Positions 1-9,614 of a DNA stretch of 64,000 nt are shown piece after piece. The first letter of the stretch is position 1. Each line of letters starts with the position of its first letter. Under the pieces are notes generated by a model that was given only the letters and a program-made list of their open reading frames with translations, was not told where the DNA came from and did not search any database. The position numbers and the translations under genes are program-made. This stretch comes from Paenibacillus psychroresistens (lineage in GTDB: Bacteria > Bacillota > Bacilli > Paenibacillales > NBRC-103111), in assembly GCF_009728935.1 (NCBI RefSeq), contig NZ_CP034235.1:4130001-4194000 (forward strand). Reading direction: 5' to 3'.

Positions 1-65
1 AAAAAAGAAACAAACCGCTTTATCAACCGAATGGACTTCGGCAATAGAACGGTTATTTACATAAA

Positions 66-392
66 CTATCTTTCTATTACTTGCTGGGGCATTTGCGCTG
101 CATCTATGGCTTGCTCAACGTCTTCTTGCGCAAGATCCAAATTCTCAGTTACTTGCTGCAGCTGTGCGTCGTGCTTATGCTCCCTGTTTACTTCAGTCAA
201 TTGTTCCTGTGACTTGATTACTTCATGCTGCACTTGATTCAATCTCCCCTGGGAGGACAGAATCAGCTTAGGATCTGCTCGGTCCAGTGCATCATCCAGC
301 ATTTCTCCAGCATTCAGTGCAGATGTAATAGTAGCTTCTGCATGCTCCTCAGCCTTTTTAACCAGTTCTTGATGCTGCCTTGAGTGTGTCAT
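66..392 (-). CDS. Small helical hypothetical protein, 108 aa
   Basis: I do not recognise a family. The protein is hydrophilic, rich in Gln, Glu and Ala, and lacks Cys and membrane segments; the spacing of hydrophobic residues suggests one long helix or coiled coil. A good Shine-Dalgarno (AGGAGG, complement of 402-407) lies 9 nt before the ATG. It is the last gene after the kinase at 430-1875, with a gap of 37 nt, so it may belong to that operon. That it is a real gene is fairly sure; its function is unknown. Confidence 0.7.
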   Translation of the reverse strand: MTHSRQHQELVKKAEEHAEATITSALNAGEMLDDALDRADPKLILSSQGRLNQVQHEVIKSQEQLTEVNREHKHDAQLQQVTENLDLAQEDVEQAIDAAQMPQQVIER

Positions 393-429
393 CGGGCGTA
401 ACCTCCTATAGTTCAGTCAACCTTCACCA

Positions 430-1875
430 TTAGGTTTCACTTAATAAGGGAAAGCTAACCGTAAATTCACTCCCTTGATCCAAAACACTTTTTACCGAAA
501 TAGTCCCGTTCATTCCCAGCACCAAATGTCGCACAATGGTCAAGCCAAGCCCTGTCCCTTCCGAAGGGTTGCCCCGAGAAGGATCTGCTTTATAGAAACG
601 CTCCCACATCCGGCTCATTTCTGCTTCACTCATCCCTAAGCCTTCATCTAGAATAATGATGCTAAACAGCCCCGCCTCAATACGAAGAGTGATTTTTATC
701 TTTTTGCCTGAAGGCGTGAATTGAATGGCGTTGTAAATCAGATTGTGTAGAATTTGGGCATAACGATCGGCATCTAACTCAACAAGCGGTGGAACGGAGT
801 AATCAAAAGGAATCCAAACCTCCAGCTTCAAGCCATGATCCTCAATAACAGGTGCTATCAGATCAATCACATTCTTCGATTTCTCCATAACATTAACCGG
901 AGTTAAATCAAATACATCCATCCGATTCTGAATCCGTGCTAAATCCAACAGCTCATTCACTAGCCTTTGCAGCCGCTGTACTTCTTGATCACATATTTCC
1001 AAATACCTCGGTTGCTCTTCCACAGAAATAACTTTATCGTTCATCCCGACAATTAATCCACGCAGTATAGTAAGTGGTGAACGCAGCTCATGCGAAATAT
1101 TAGTTAAAAACTCCTGTCGTGTATCTTCCCATTGCTTGAGCTGTTCAGCCATGAAATTAAAGCTTTTCGCCAGCTGTCCAACCTCATCATTTGAAGTTAC
1201 TTGTACTCTAGCTAGAAAATCTCCTTCAGCAAGCGATAATGCCGCTTTATTCATTTGCTGCAAAGGTCCCGTTAATTTACGAGATAAAGTAAATAGTATA
1301 AACCCAACGGCTAATAACGAGAAAAGCAATGGAAGCCCAATGTTTATACGCACAGTTGAAATAATATTATTGATATCATCTACAGGTGTATGTAAGAAAA
1401 TGATCATTTGTTGGTTCTGCATTTGGATTGGCGAATAATAGCTCAACAAACTCATTTGCTGGTTTAAAGGTCCAGCTTCAAAATGGCTGATCGAAAAGCC
1501 TGAACTGTTTTTCTTAGCTTGGATAAGATCCTTATCCATTACATTGGGAATTTTCATACCTTCTTGCGGAACATCAGAGCTAACTATAGTTACTCCATTT
1601 TCATCCACGACCCAAGCCTGTCCATTATAGCTGCGAGCAATTAGGCGAAGGCCAAAGTGAATTTCTCTAGTTGAAATAGCACCTTCATCATAATTCCGTA
1701 CGATTTGTTTAACTTCTTCCATACGTGATACAAGCAAAGCTTTCTTCTCTTTGTAAAACAGGTCCGAAAACCAAAAATTCCAAAATACAGCAAGTCCCAC
1801 AAAAAACAAAATACAGGTTGCCAGAAAGGATAAGAATATTTTGATATACAGGCTTTGATGCCAGCGTTTAGGCAT
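430..1875 (-). CDS. Membrane sensor histidine kinase
   Basis: Two-component sensor kinase, 481 aa. TM1 is at about residues 13-33, followed by an extracellular sensor region to about 175, TM2 at about 176-197, and a HAMP linker. The HisKA domain carries phospho-acceptor H262 in the motif NISHELRSPLT. The HATPase domain has an N box (NLIYNAIQF), a G1 box (DEGLGM) and a G2 box (GTGLGL). The start overlaps the end of the response regulator by 8 nt, so the two are co-translated partners. Its signal cannot be told from the sequence; the extracellular part resembles general single-domain stress or envelope sensors. Confidence 0.93.
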   Translation of the reverse strand: MPKRWHQSLYIKIFLSFLATCILFFVGLAVFWNFWFSDLFYKEKKALLVSRMEEVKQIVRNYDEGAISTREIHFGLRLIARSYNGQAWVVDENGVTIVSSDVPQEGMKIPNVMDKDLIQAKKNSSGFSISHFEAGPLNQQMSLLSYYSPIQMQNQQMIIFLHTPVDDINNIISTVRINIGLPLLFSLLAVGFILFTLSRKLTGPLQQMNKAALSLAEGDFLARVQVTSNDEVGQLAKSFNFMAEQLKQWEDTRQEFLTNISHELRSPLTILRGLIVGMNDKVISVEEQPRYLEICDQEVQRLQRLVNELLDLARIQNRMDVFDLTPVNVMEKSKNVIDLIAPVIEDHGLKLEVWIPFDYSVPPLVELDADRYAQILHNLIYNAIQFTPSGKKIKITLRIEAGLFSIIILDEGLGMSEAEMSRMWERFYKADPSRGNPSEGTGLGLTIVRHLVLGMNGTISVKSVLDQGSEFTVSFPLLSET

Positions 1876-2608
1876 GGACAGCCACCTCGAACGCGTAACC
1901 TATACCCCATAACGTTTGAATATTCCAATCTTCATGTGTGCCCAATTTTTTTCGGAGGTTTTTAATATGGGCATCCACCGTACGTGTTCCACCGCCAAAA
2001 TCAAAATGCCAAACATGCTTCAGCAAATCCTCACGTGTATAAACCCGGCCCGGATGACTTGCCAAAAAGAATAACAGCTCAATTTCCTTAGGGGTTAAAT
2101 CTGCCTTGTTCCCGCTGACGATTACCTTATATTGATTCAAATCAATCGATAAGCTTTTGAAATCCAAGGTTTTTTTGAGTCCTGTTGCGGTATCGCTTTT
2201 GGTTGAGGTACGGTTGTCTATAGGCTCCTGATTGGTTTGAGATCTTCGTAAGACAGCTTTCATTCGTGCTATCAATTCATTTGGATCAAAAGGTTTGACA
2301 ATATAGTCATCAACACCCAGATTAAACCCTCTCAGCTTATCGATCGCTTCTCCTTTGGCAGTTAAGAAGATAATTGGAGTCCGTGATAAGGATGAAGCCA
2401 TTTTGCGAATCTGTTCACATAACTCAAAGCCCGTTATATCGGGCAGCATAATATCGAGAATAATTAACTCAGGCTCTTCCTGTTGGATGGTATCAAGCAC
2501 CTTTTTTCCATTGTACAGAATAATCGGAGTGAAGCTGGAATGGACCAAATAGAGTCGAATCACCTCGACAATATTCGGTTCATCATCTACGACTAATATT
2601 TTGGACAT
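1868..2608 (-). CDS. OmpR-family response regulator
   Basis: DNA-binding response regulator of 246 aa from this start. An N-terminal receiver domain contains the acidic pair of the LVVDDEP motif, phospho-acceptor D52 in ILDIMLPD, and a conserved Lys in IVKPFDPNEL. A C-terminal winged helix (TPKEIELLFFLASHPGRVYTR) follows. A longer reading could begin at a GTG at 2617, but the AAAGGG Shine-Dalgarno favours the tandem ATGs at 2611 or 2608. It lies between a DUF309 gene (adjacent) and its cognate kinase (8-nt overlap). Confidence 0.93.
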   Translation of the reverse strand: MSKILVVDDEPNIVEVIRLYLVHSSFTPIILYNGKKVLDTIQQEEPELIILDIMLPDITGFELCEQIRKMASSLSRTPIIFLTAKGEAIDKLRGFNLGVDDYIVKPFDPNELIARMKAVLRRSQTNQEPIDNRTSTKSDTATGLKKTLDFKSLSIDLNQYKVIVSGNKADLTPKEIELLFFLASHPGRVYTREDLLKHVWHFDFGGGTRTVDAHIKNLRKKLGTHEDWNIQTLWGIGYAFEVAVHA

Positions 2609-2613
2609 CATTT

Positions 2614-3153
2614 TCACCCTTTCAACTCACGGCTTTGCTTTCTGAGCTCATATTGCTTTTGGCGTGTTTCAATGACTTCAGAACGATCTCGCAGGGTATG
2701 CTTATGAATGAGGCCCGTGTCCAATAAATCACTTCGTGACAACCAGAGCTTATTGGCCGCTAATGGATGGCTTTGGCACAATAAGAGCAGTTCATTATCC
2801 GCAATCGGAAAATTCAGATCTTCAAATACTGCTTGTGGAGACTGCTTTAATTGCTCTAGCCTATCTGATAATACTTGTGAGAAAGCATCAACCTGCAGAC
2901 CAAGCTGTTCCATATGATCCTCAGAGATATTATGAATGGCGCTCTCTAGCATTTTCCTAGCTCCTGCTATATTACCTCTTCTCTGATGATATAGGGCTAC
3001 CGCTATTTGAATAAGACCATGCCAAGCTTGTCTCAATGGACTATTGGGTACACTTTTCCAGTACTCCTCTAACACCTCATGACACTCAAAAAAATCACGT
3101 TCTACGTGCAAATAAATCAAATATTCTATATAGGGTTCAGGATACCGCGGCAT
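2614..3153 (-). CDS. DUF309 domain protein
   Basis: 179 aa, with the signature DFFECHEVLEEYW of the DUF309 family near residue 20. These are small all-helical proteins of unknown biochemical role, common in Bacillales. The C-terminal third is charged and Gln-rich. It is the first gene of the operon with the response regulator and kinase: its TGA lies at the regulator's Shine-Dalgarno, so translation is probably coupled. Family assignment is firm; function is not known. Confidence 0.85.
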   Translation of the reverse strand: MPRYPEPYIEYLIYLHVERDFFECHEVLEEYWKSVPNSPLRQAWHGLIQIAVALYHQRRGNIAGARKMLESAIHNISEDHMEQLGLQVDAFSQVLSDRLEQLKQSPQAVFEDLNFPIADNELLLLCQSHPLAANKLWLSRSDLLDTGLIHKHTLRDRSEVIETRQKQYELRKQSRELKG

Positions 3154-3274
3154 TCGATTCGCCTCATTTCACTTCTTATACTATTAGTTTACCAAAATCG
3201 GATAAAAACTGAAACCTCAGCCGACAATATACGTAATACTCTACTGTACTAACAAAACTTAACGGAGGCTTATC

Positions 3275-3691
3275 ATGAAAAAATTATTGCTTGTCATCAT
3301 GTCATCACTGCTAATCTTTGCTGTAGTCACACCATCAGTAGTCGATGCAAAAGGAAGAAGCTACAAATCTCCAAGTGGAAGCTTTAAAAAACCAACAGCT
3401 CCTGCTAAATCAACTGACAATGTTTCCAACACCAAAAAAACCAATCCAACCAATGGTGCAGCTACAACTGCGAATCGCGGATTTTTTAGTGGCGGCGGCT
3501 TGATGAAAGGTTTATTAATCGGCGGAATTGCTGGTATGTTGTTTGGTGGAATGTTCGGCAGCATGGGTGCTCTAGGTAATATCTTTGGATTATTAATTAA
3601 CGTACTCGCGATATATTTCCTCTTTATGATTATTCGCAACATCGTTGTCTATTTCATCAATCGTCGCAAAACGAACGAAAAAAGGTACTAA
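3275..3691 (+). CDS. Secreted or membrane Gly-rich protein, 138 aa
   Basis: It has a signal peptide at residues 1-25 (KKLLLVIMSSLLIFAVV, then an Ala site), a Lys/Ser/Thr/Pro-rich linker, a Gly/Met-rich hydrophobic patch (about 68-95) and a C-terminal membrane helix (about 100-125) ending in basic residues. This resembles the N-terminal half of Tim44-like membrane proteins found beside YxcD-type genes, but there is no C-terminal Tim44 domain. Shine-Dalgarno CGGAGG precedes the ATG. Only 4 nt separate it from the next gene, so the two form an operon. Confidence 0.75.
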   Translation: MKKLLLVIMSSLLIFAVVTPSVVDAKGRSYKSPSGSFKKPTAPAKSTDNVSNTKKTNPTNGAATTANRGFFSGGGLMKGLLIGGIAGMLFGGMFGSMGALGNIFGLLINVLAIYFLFMIIRNIVVYFINRRKTNEKRY

Positions 3692-3695
3692 GCTC

Positions 3696-3980
3696 ATGCG
3701 ATTAAGTGAACAGGATATTATGAATGCGATTTGTATGCATGTGGGTGAGCGTAAACAAATCAAACCTGAATTTGTAAAAGTACAGCTAATGTGGGATGAA
3801 GACTTGGGTTTTTCTGCAGAGGTTCTTGCCGAAGGACGCAGTCAAATCCTCATTGAAGCCAGTATACTTGAAGCAATTGAGCGCTACCTGCTAGTCCTCT
3901 GGGATCATCGTGTATTTCGCAGCCAGATTACATTGGATATTGATGAAGAAATGTTTGCAAATATTGACGAACAGAATTAA
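3696..3980 (+). CDS. YxcD-like (DUF2653) protein
   Basis: 94 aa from the ATG at 3696. An upstream in-frame ATG at 3645 lies inside the previous gene and has no Shine-Dalgarno. The start (MRLSEQDIMNAICMH) and the overall length match the DUF2653/YxcD family of small cytosolic Bacillales proteins with unknown function. Co-transcribed with the membrane protein before it and followed by a hairpin terminator. Confidence 0.75.
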   Translation: MRLSEQDIMNAICMHVGERKQIKPEFVKVQLMWDEDLGFSAEVLAEGRSQILIEASILEAIERYLLVLWDHRVFRSQITLDIDEEMFANIDEQN

Positions 3981-3988
3981 AGATCTTA

Positions 3989-4020
3989 AACAACCTTCGC
4001 CAAAAGCTGAGGTTGTTTTT
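3989..4020 (+). terminator. Intrinsic terminator
   Basis: Stem AACAACCT / AGGTTGTT with a 13-nt loop, followed by a T-run. Ends the 3275-3980 operon. Confidence 0.8.
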
Positions 4021-4096
4021 GTTTTGAACGCAACTTTCTAACCTTACTTTCGTTTAAGCAATAAAGAAGCCACGACAGAAAGAAGGCAATAAAAGC

Positions 4097-6031
4097 ATGC
4101 ATTTATTTAAGAACATTCGCTTTTCAGTCATCATCCTCCTTTTAATTTGTATGATTCCCGTTTATTCCCATGCAGCAGAAGCAGCCAATAAAACCACCCT
4201 CTACCGCGTCTATCAGAATGATCAAGCTTTAGAAGAATATGATAATTTAGACAAAGCCAAGTATTATGCCAGCACACTTAAACACAGCCATGTCGAAGAG
4301 ATTACTAGCCGCAAATGGCTTGCTGATAATTTACCGCGCTATCGAGTCTATCAGAATGATGCTCCACTACCTGACGGAGAATTCACTAGTCTACCGCAAG
4401 CCAAAGCATTCGCAGCTTCATACAACCACGCTAGTATTAAAGATCTGCAAGCTCCTGGCTGGGTTTGGGATAATTATCCGAAATATCGGCTCTTTCAAGG
4501 AGAGATAACGAAAGATACCTGGGAATTCGCCTCCATCGATGATGCCAAAAAAGAAGCAAAAAGCTATCTCAATGCACATATCATTCTCTTAGAGGATAAT
4601 AGCTGGGTCTGGGATAACTTAACCAAGCAACAAAAGAAAGCTCAGCGTGCACAAACCAAACGATATCAAATTTATCAGTCTGAAACTACTAAAGAAGAAT
4701 GGAAATTTTCTTATCTGGAGGATGCCATTCGAATAGCAGCTAAACTCGATAACTCAACCATCGTCCTATTCAAGCCAGTGATTGGTGGAGCCACGAATAA
4801 AATTGTCTATTCCAATTTGAAAATATATTCGGTCTATCAAAAAGAAAACTTAGTTGATAGCTTCGTAAGCTTAAAAAATGCCATTCAATTTGCGATGAAT
4901 TACAAGCATGTCTCCGTAAGAGTTGGCGAAACAACTATTTGGACCAATGAGGCTTCATTTAAAGTAATGAATGGTGATGAGCTAGCAGGTGAATTCAATA
5001 TAATTGCTGAAGCGGTTGCATATGCGCTTACTGTTAATGATAGTCTTATTATTAATGACATTAATGAAGTCATCTGGAGCAACAAATCCAAGCTTATTTA
5101 CTGGGGTTGGAACGGTTCCTCCAGCTTAACAGCAATCCAGAATCAACTGAGTACGACTATAGGCTTGGATATCGATTCTCCTTCCTGGTTTAAGCTAGCT
5201 GATGCCAGTGGTAAGCTCGATGATGCATCCAGTCAAGAAGCTGCAGATTGGTTATTTTCCCAAGGCTTTAATGTTCATCCGCTTGTCAATAACCAATTTA
5301 ATGCTGGGATGACTACTAAATTCCTCGCGGACCCTAATGCGCAAGCCTTATTTATACAAAGCTTAATTGATCGTTGTGTGGAGCTTAAATTGACCGGAAT
5401 CAATGTCGACTTTGAAAGCCTTGCTGGAAATGATCGCGATAAATTCACAGCATTTATCCAAAATTTAACCACCTATGCGCATCAAAAAGGACTCACTGTT
5501 TCCTTGGATTTACCTCGGGGAAGTTTGAAATGGAACCAGCTTACTGCTTTTGATCATATACAGTTAGGCGGGATTGTCGATTATATCATGATCATGACCT
5601 ACGATCAGTTTTATTCAGGCAGTGCCACGGCAGGTCCTGTTGCCGGGTTAAACTGGGTCGAGGAAGGTATTGAAGAATTCCTCTCCTATGGAATTCCGCG
5701 TGAGAAAATCATTATGGGGATCCCCTTCTATGTGCGTGAATGGACTCTTAATAAAAATGGCAGCTTGGCAAGCAACAAAGCCATCTATGTGGAGGATATC
5801 CCCGATCTACTTAAAGGGAAATCTGTAAAAACCACTTGGGACGCCGCAGCTGGACAGAATAAGATTGAATATGTCGAAGGTGGAAAAACGCACGTTTTCT
5901 GGAATGAGAACGAAACAACTCTGCTTGCGCGGGTTACACTTGCCAAAAAATTAAAGATTGCTGGAATTGCTGCATGGCGTTTAGGCTATGAGCCAAATTC
6001 ATTCTGGCAAACTCTAATGAACGAGAAATAA
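4097..6031 (+). CDS. Secreted GH18 glycosidase with six N-terminal repeats
   Basis: 644 aa with a signal peptide (residues 1-27, ending SHAAEA). About 45-50-residue repeats follow from residue 33 to about 335. Each opens like YRVYQND and closes like WVWDN or IWSN; copies 1-3 are clear, 4-6 are degenerate. The catalytic domain (about 336-644) is glycoside hydrolase family 18, with acid/base E440 in GINVDFE and the later motif DYIMIMTYD. Such proteins act outside the cell on chitin-like or peptidoglycan GlcNAc linkages; it most resembles the spore/cell-wall YaaH-SleL branch. The repeats look like a SPOR- or LysM-type cell-wall-binding module, but are not LysM by motif. Substrate is inferred only. 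Confidence 0.88.
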   Translation: MHLFKNIRFSVIILLLICMIPVYSHAAEAANKTTLYRVYQNDQALEEYDNLDKAKYYASTLKHSHVEEITSRKWLADNLPRYRVYQNDAPLPDGEFTSLPQAKAFAASYNHASIKDLQAPGWVWDNYPKYRLFQGEITKDTWEFASIDDAKKEAKSYLNAHIILLEDNSWVWDNLTKQQKKAQRAQTKRYQIYQSETTKEEWKFSYLEDAIRIAAKLDNSTIVLFKPVIGGATNKIVYSNLKIYSVYQKENLVDSFVSLKNAIQFAMNYKHVSVRVGETTIWTNEASFKVMNGDELAGEFNIIAEAVAYALTVNDSLIINDINEVIWSNKSKLIYWGWNGSSSLTAIQNQLSTTIGLDIDSPSWFKLADASGKLDDASSQEAADWLFSQGFNVHPLVNNQFNAGMTTKFLADPNAQALFIQSLIDRCVELKLTGINVDFESLAGNDRDKFTAFIQNLTTYAHQKGLTVSLDLPRGSLKWNQLTAFDHIQLGGIVDYIMIMTYDQFYSGSATAGPVAGLNWVEEGIEEFLSYGIPREKIIMGIPFYVREWTLNKNGSLASNKAIYVEDIPDLLKGKSVKTTWDAAAGQNKIEYVEGGKTHVFWNENETTLLARVTLAKKLKIAGIAAWRLGYEPNSFWQTLMNEK

Positions 6032-6092
6032 ATACCACATAATCCAATATCTATAGTACTATTAAGAAGCTTGAATAATTTGTAAACTGGCG

Positions 6093-7115
6093 GTGACAAT
6101 CGTGCTTTTTCTGCTTAAGTACTCCCATCGTATATTTCGCTTAAGCAGTACCTTCTTGGCAATGTTCATATTGGCTTTTATCTTTCTAAGCTCCTTAATT
6201 GCTTATTGGATTGAACCAGATACATTCAAAAACTGGTTTAACAGCCTCTATTGGGTTATGACCACTATGGCTACAGTTGGTTATGGCGATTATTTTATGA
6301 AAAGTACGCTTGGCAAGGCCTTCACTATGTTCCTCTATCTCTTTGGCATTGGTTTACTGAGCTTGATTATTGGTAAAATCCTCGAGGCATTAGCAACTAT
6401 CCATAAAAGGAGGGAAACAGGGAAATTGAATTATCACGGTCGCGATCATATCGTTATTATCACATGGAACAAAAAAGCCCAATCTGCAGTTAAAGAGCTA
6501 ATCGCATGTGGCCCCGAAATAGAGATTGTTATCATCGATGAGAATGAGCGTCTTCCTTATGATCATAAACAAGTTCACTATGTTAGTGGAGATCCTACAG
6601 AAGATGATGTTTTGTTAAGAGCAAATTTGGGATCGGCGCGATCAGCAATTATTTTTGCTGATGAGAAAATCGACGATTATCTGCTGATAGATGGGAAAAC
6701 ACTTCTGATCGCTTCTAGTATTGAAAGGTTGGCGCCTAAAGTCCATACCACAGCAGAAATTATGTCAGAGAAGCATATTAAAAACTTCCACCATGTTAAA
6801 GTAAATGAATTTATACTCTCTCATGACGCCGTTTCCAATCTAGCTGTAAGATCTGCACTGAACGAAGGTTCGATTGATCTTTATATGCAGTTAATAAGCC
6901 GTCAATATGGTGAGGATATCTATGAGGTACCAAGCAAACCACAATGGAAAACATATAACGATGCTTTTCAGGATTTGCTAAAACAAGGAGCTACACTGAT
7001 TGCAGATCGCAATGATCTCGGAATCAACCGCAAATTGGATAGGTTGATTCCTGAGACTGCAAAGCTGTTTGTCGTTTGTGACCCAGATACACATCTAAAA
7101 ATTAGAAACAATTAG
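6093..7115 (+). CDS. Two-TM potassium channel with RCK domain
   Basis: 340 aa, GTG start. TM1 is at about residues 15-37, followed by a pore loop with selectivity filter TVGYGD, TM2 at about 75-97 and a cytosolic RCK/TrkA-N domain (from about 115, VIITWNKKAQS). As in MthK-type channels, the usual GxGxxG loop is replaced by a TWN sequence. It should form a tetrameric K+ channel gated by a ligand at the RCK ring. Monocistronic; ends just before a bidirectional terminator. Confidence 0.88.
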   Translation: MTIVLFLLKYSHRIFRLSSTFLAMFILAFIFLSSLIAYWIEPDTFKNWFNSLYWVMTTMATVGYGDYFMKSTLGKAFTMFLYLFGIGLLSLIIGKILEALATIHKRRETGKLNYHGRDHIVIITWNKKAQSAVKELIACGPEIEIVIIDENERLPYDHKQVHYVSGDPTEDDVLLRANLGSARSAIIFADEKIDDYLLIDGKTLLIASSIERLAPKVHTTAEIMSEKHIKNFHHVKVNEFILSHDAVSNLAVRSALNEGSIDLYMQLISRQYGEDIYEVPSKPQWKTYNDAFQDLLKQGATLIADRNDLGINRKLDRLIPETAKLFVVCDPDTHLKIRNN

Positions 7116-7140
7116 TTATCGATTTCTAAAGACGCAAGCT

Positions 7141-7176
7141 AAAAAGCCCTTTCCAGTTTAATTGGAAAGGGCTTTT
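7141..7176. terminator. Bidirectional intrinsic terminator
   Basis: Near-perfect stem AAAAGCCCTTTCCA / TGGAAAGGGCTTTT with A- and T-runs on either side. It lies between the convergent channel and chemoreceptor genes and can serve both strands. Confidence 0.92.
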
Positions 7177-7188
7177 ATGCAAGATAAA

Positions 7189-9282
7189 CTATATTCTGAA
7201 TTTAGAAAGTGTGTCTTGTAAGGAATGTGATAAGTTTTCTAATTCCTCAGATAGCTTAACCAAGCCTTGGCTGACATTCAACTGCTCATTACTGAGAGAA
7301 GCAACCTCTTGTGATGTTGCAGAGGATTGTTCGGAAACCGCGCTTACGTTAGTCATGGCATCCGTTAGAATATGCTGTGATTCATCAAGAAGCAGAATAG
7401 AGCCTGTAACACTAGAAAGCTGCTCGACAAAGCCCCCCATCCTTGTTTGCACTTGTGTGAATATAAGCTCCGCGTCCTTCACGGATTTAATTTGCTCCTG
7501 GAACATCGGATATGCTTCGGATAAAACAGATACCGTTTCATCAATTTCTTTCTGAATCGTTACTGTGATTGTGCCTACAATCCCAATATTGTGCTTGGAT
7601 TGCTCCGCTAATTTACGGATTTCATCTGCTACAACCATAAAGCCTCTTCCCGCATCTCCTGCACGTGCAGCTTCTATCGTTGCATTTAATGACAGGATAT
7701 TGGTTTGTTGAGTCATATCGTTTAATACATCAAGAATTTTACGAATGGATGAAGTACTGTTCTTTAAGTGTTCTACCTTCTCAACCATAGAACGAGTCAT
7801 GATTTCTGTAGCTGTTGTCTTAATTGTCAATTCTTCCATATAAATGGTTCCTTGTTGGCTGGCTTTCTGAACCTCAGTTGCAGAAACACCCATATTCGTA
7901 TTGCCTTCGACAACTTGTTTCATCTGCAAAGCAATATCGTTCGTTAATCCACTCCCTCTTTCAGCATCCATTGCTAAGCTGGAAGCGCCATTCGCAATTT
8001 CTTCTGTTGCTTGGGCAATTTCCCGTGCTGAAATTGCTGTCTGATTTGAGGAATGTAGAAGATGTCCAGCAGTGGTCAGAACATCACTAGCCGATTGATT
8101 AGTTTGTTTAACAAGGTTTGTGATTTGTTCCATCATTTGATTAAAGCTTGTGCTCAACTGACCGATTTCATCCTTACTATTGTGGTGAGTTCGAACGGTT
8201 AAGTTTCCTTGCTCGCCCTCTCTCATCAGGTTTCGCAGAATAATTAGAGGTCTGCCAATCATGCGAGCAACAAAATATCCAACCAAACAAGCAATTAGCG
8301 CAGCAATAAAAGCTATAACCCAAGTGGCTTTTGCAATTTGACTGGTCTCTTCTACTAATTCAGAAACTGGTGCAATTGCTTCAATCGTCCATCCAGAGGT
8401 AGCCATATTTTTATAGACTAATAGCTGCTTTTTACGATCGATTGTTGCTGTTTTGTTGCCGGAAACTGCTGCCGGATCATCCGCTGCTAATTTATTGAAG
8501 TCTACAATGGAGGGTATGTGATAAACTTCTTCAATTTTTTGTGATTTAGCTGGTATGATCAGTTTGTTTTCACGGCTCAATATAATGATATCACTTGTTT
8601 TACCTATTTTAATTTTAGCTAGTCCATCAACCAAAATTTGGCTGTCTATTTCCAAGAGCAATACAAATCTTTTATCTCCAATCTTTAAAAGCCTGCTTGC
8701 TGCAAAGGTTGGTTTTCCTAATTCGGTATAACCTTTTTGCTTAGTTTCCACCCATGTTACAGCACCATCCGCTTTAACACTCTTCTCAAACCAAGGTTCT
8801 TTAACATATTTCTCCGGTAATTCTAATTTGGATGCTGAAGCGGTAGTAATCGGACCCAATTTAGGATCAGTCGGTAATAGATGTATATTAGTTAATCCCG
8901 TTTTTCCATAAATCTTTTTGGTTAGTTTTTCTAACACCTTTTTGGAAGCTGTCAATTTCTCGTATGCATCCGATTCAGAAGAATAGATCTCTAAGTTATC
9001 GGTAAGCTCTGTATCTGTCAAAACATCAAATGTCGTAGACTCAAAACTCGTAAAAATAAGATCTAATTTATCTCCAGCCTGCTCAACGGTTTGTTGCGTA
9101 GCTCCCGCCATTTTTGTAGTAATAATTGCCTTTGATTTGATAAAAGAAAAATAACCCGTTACTCCGACTAGGATTACAATACATAAGAAAAAGATAATAA
9201 ATAATTTCATGCCTACTGATTTAATGGGGTTCTCGATTCTAAATCCTTTTTGCTTCTGCAATAATGCCGTGATAGTTTTCAA
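7189..9282 (-). CDS. Methyl-accepting chemotaxis protein
   Basis: 697 aa transmembrane chemoreceptor. TM1 is at about residues 26-48, with a large extracellular double-Cache ligand domain (about 50-310, with KEPWFEKSVKADGAVTW), TM2 at about 318-340, HAMP at about 341-393, and a cytoplasmic signalling coiled coil with hairpin tip ILSLNATIEAARAGDAGRGF near residue 530. The start is TTG, supported by GGAGG at 9293-9297 ten nt upstream. A cyclic-di-GMP riboswitch occupies its leader. Ligand unknown; Cache receptors often sense amino or organic acids. Confidence 0.94.
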   Translation of the reverse strand: MKTITALLQKQKGFRIENPIKSVGMKLFIIFFLCIVILVGVTGYFSFIKSKAIITTKMAGATQQTVEQAGDKLDLIFTSFESTTFDVLTDTELTDNLEIYSSESDAYEKLTASKKVLEKLTKKIYGKTGLTNIHLLPTDPKLGPITTASASKLELPEKYVKEPWFEKSVKADGAVTWVETKQKGYTELGKPTFAASRLLKIGDKRFVLLLEIDSQILVDGLAKIKIGKTSDIIILSRENKLIIPAKSQKIEEVYHIPSIVDFNKLAADDPAAVSGNKTATIDRKKQLLVYKNMATSGWTIEAIAPVSELVEETSQIAKATWVIAFIAALIACLVGYFVARMIGRPLIILRNLMREGEQGNLTVRTHHNSKDEIGQLSTSFNQMMEQITNLVKQTNQSASDVLTTAGHLLHSSNQTAISAREIAQATEEIANGASSLAMDAERGSGLTNDIALQMKQVVEGNTNMGVSATEVQKASQQGTIYMEELTIKTTATEIMTRSMVEKVEHLKNSTSSIRKILDVLNDMTQQTNILSLNATIEAARAGDAGRGFMVVADEIRKLAEQSKHNIGIVGTITVTIQKEIDETVSVLSEAYPMFQEQIKSVKDAELIFTQVQTRMGGFVEQLSSVTGSILLLDESQHILTDAMTNVSAVSEQSSATSQEVASLSNEQLNVSQGLVKLSEELENLSHSLQDTLSKFRI

Positions 9283-9460
9283 AATGTGTCATCCTCCAAA
9301 TTTGGGTTAAGTATAGTGATTAATATAAAATTTATTGATTCTCTCCTTTTTTAATTTTTCACTGCTTTTTCAAGTATTCTCATACAAAAAAACACCTTTT
9401 CTTAACCCAAGCAACCCGAAGAATCGGATCACAAGCATCAAAAAAAGGAGTATATTGCAT

Positions 9461-9551
9461 ACTTCGGGAACCTGGCAATCATCTCTTTCAAAGTCGAAAG
9501 TATTAGATCCATGGCTTTGCGTCACCGTCTTTCAACGGGTTTGCCTTTTTC
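9461..9551 (-). promoter_or_regulatory. Cyclic-di-GMP-I (GEMM-I) riboswitch aptamer
   Basis: Read on the minus strand, the hallmarks occur in order: GGCAAACC (9545-9538), a hairpin CCGTT-GAAA-GACGG with its GAAA tetraloop, the invariant GACGCAAAGC (9523-9514), a tetraloop-receptor strand like GGATCTAA, and TGCCAGGTTCCCGAA (9477-9463). It lies 180 nt upstream of the chemoreceptor start, on the same strand. A likely expression platform follows at about 9386-9455: CTCCTTTT can pair with AAAAGGTG just before seven T residues, and the aptamer's 3' CCCGAAG can pair with CTTCGGG (9421-9415). Ligand class is confident; whether the ligand turns expression on or off is not. Confidence 0.9.
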
Positions 9552-9614
9552 GATAGTAGAATTATGTGAGTTGTAAGAATATAGTTACAAAGCTCTGTAA
9601 CTAGTTAACTTTAT

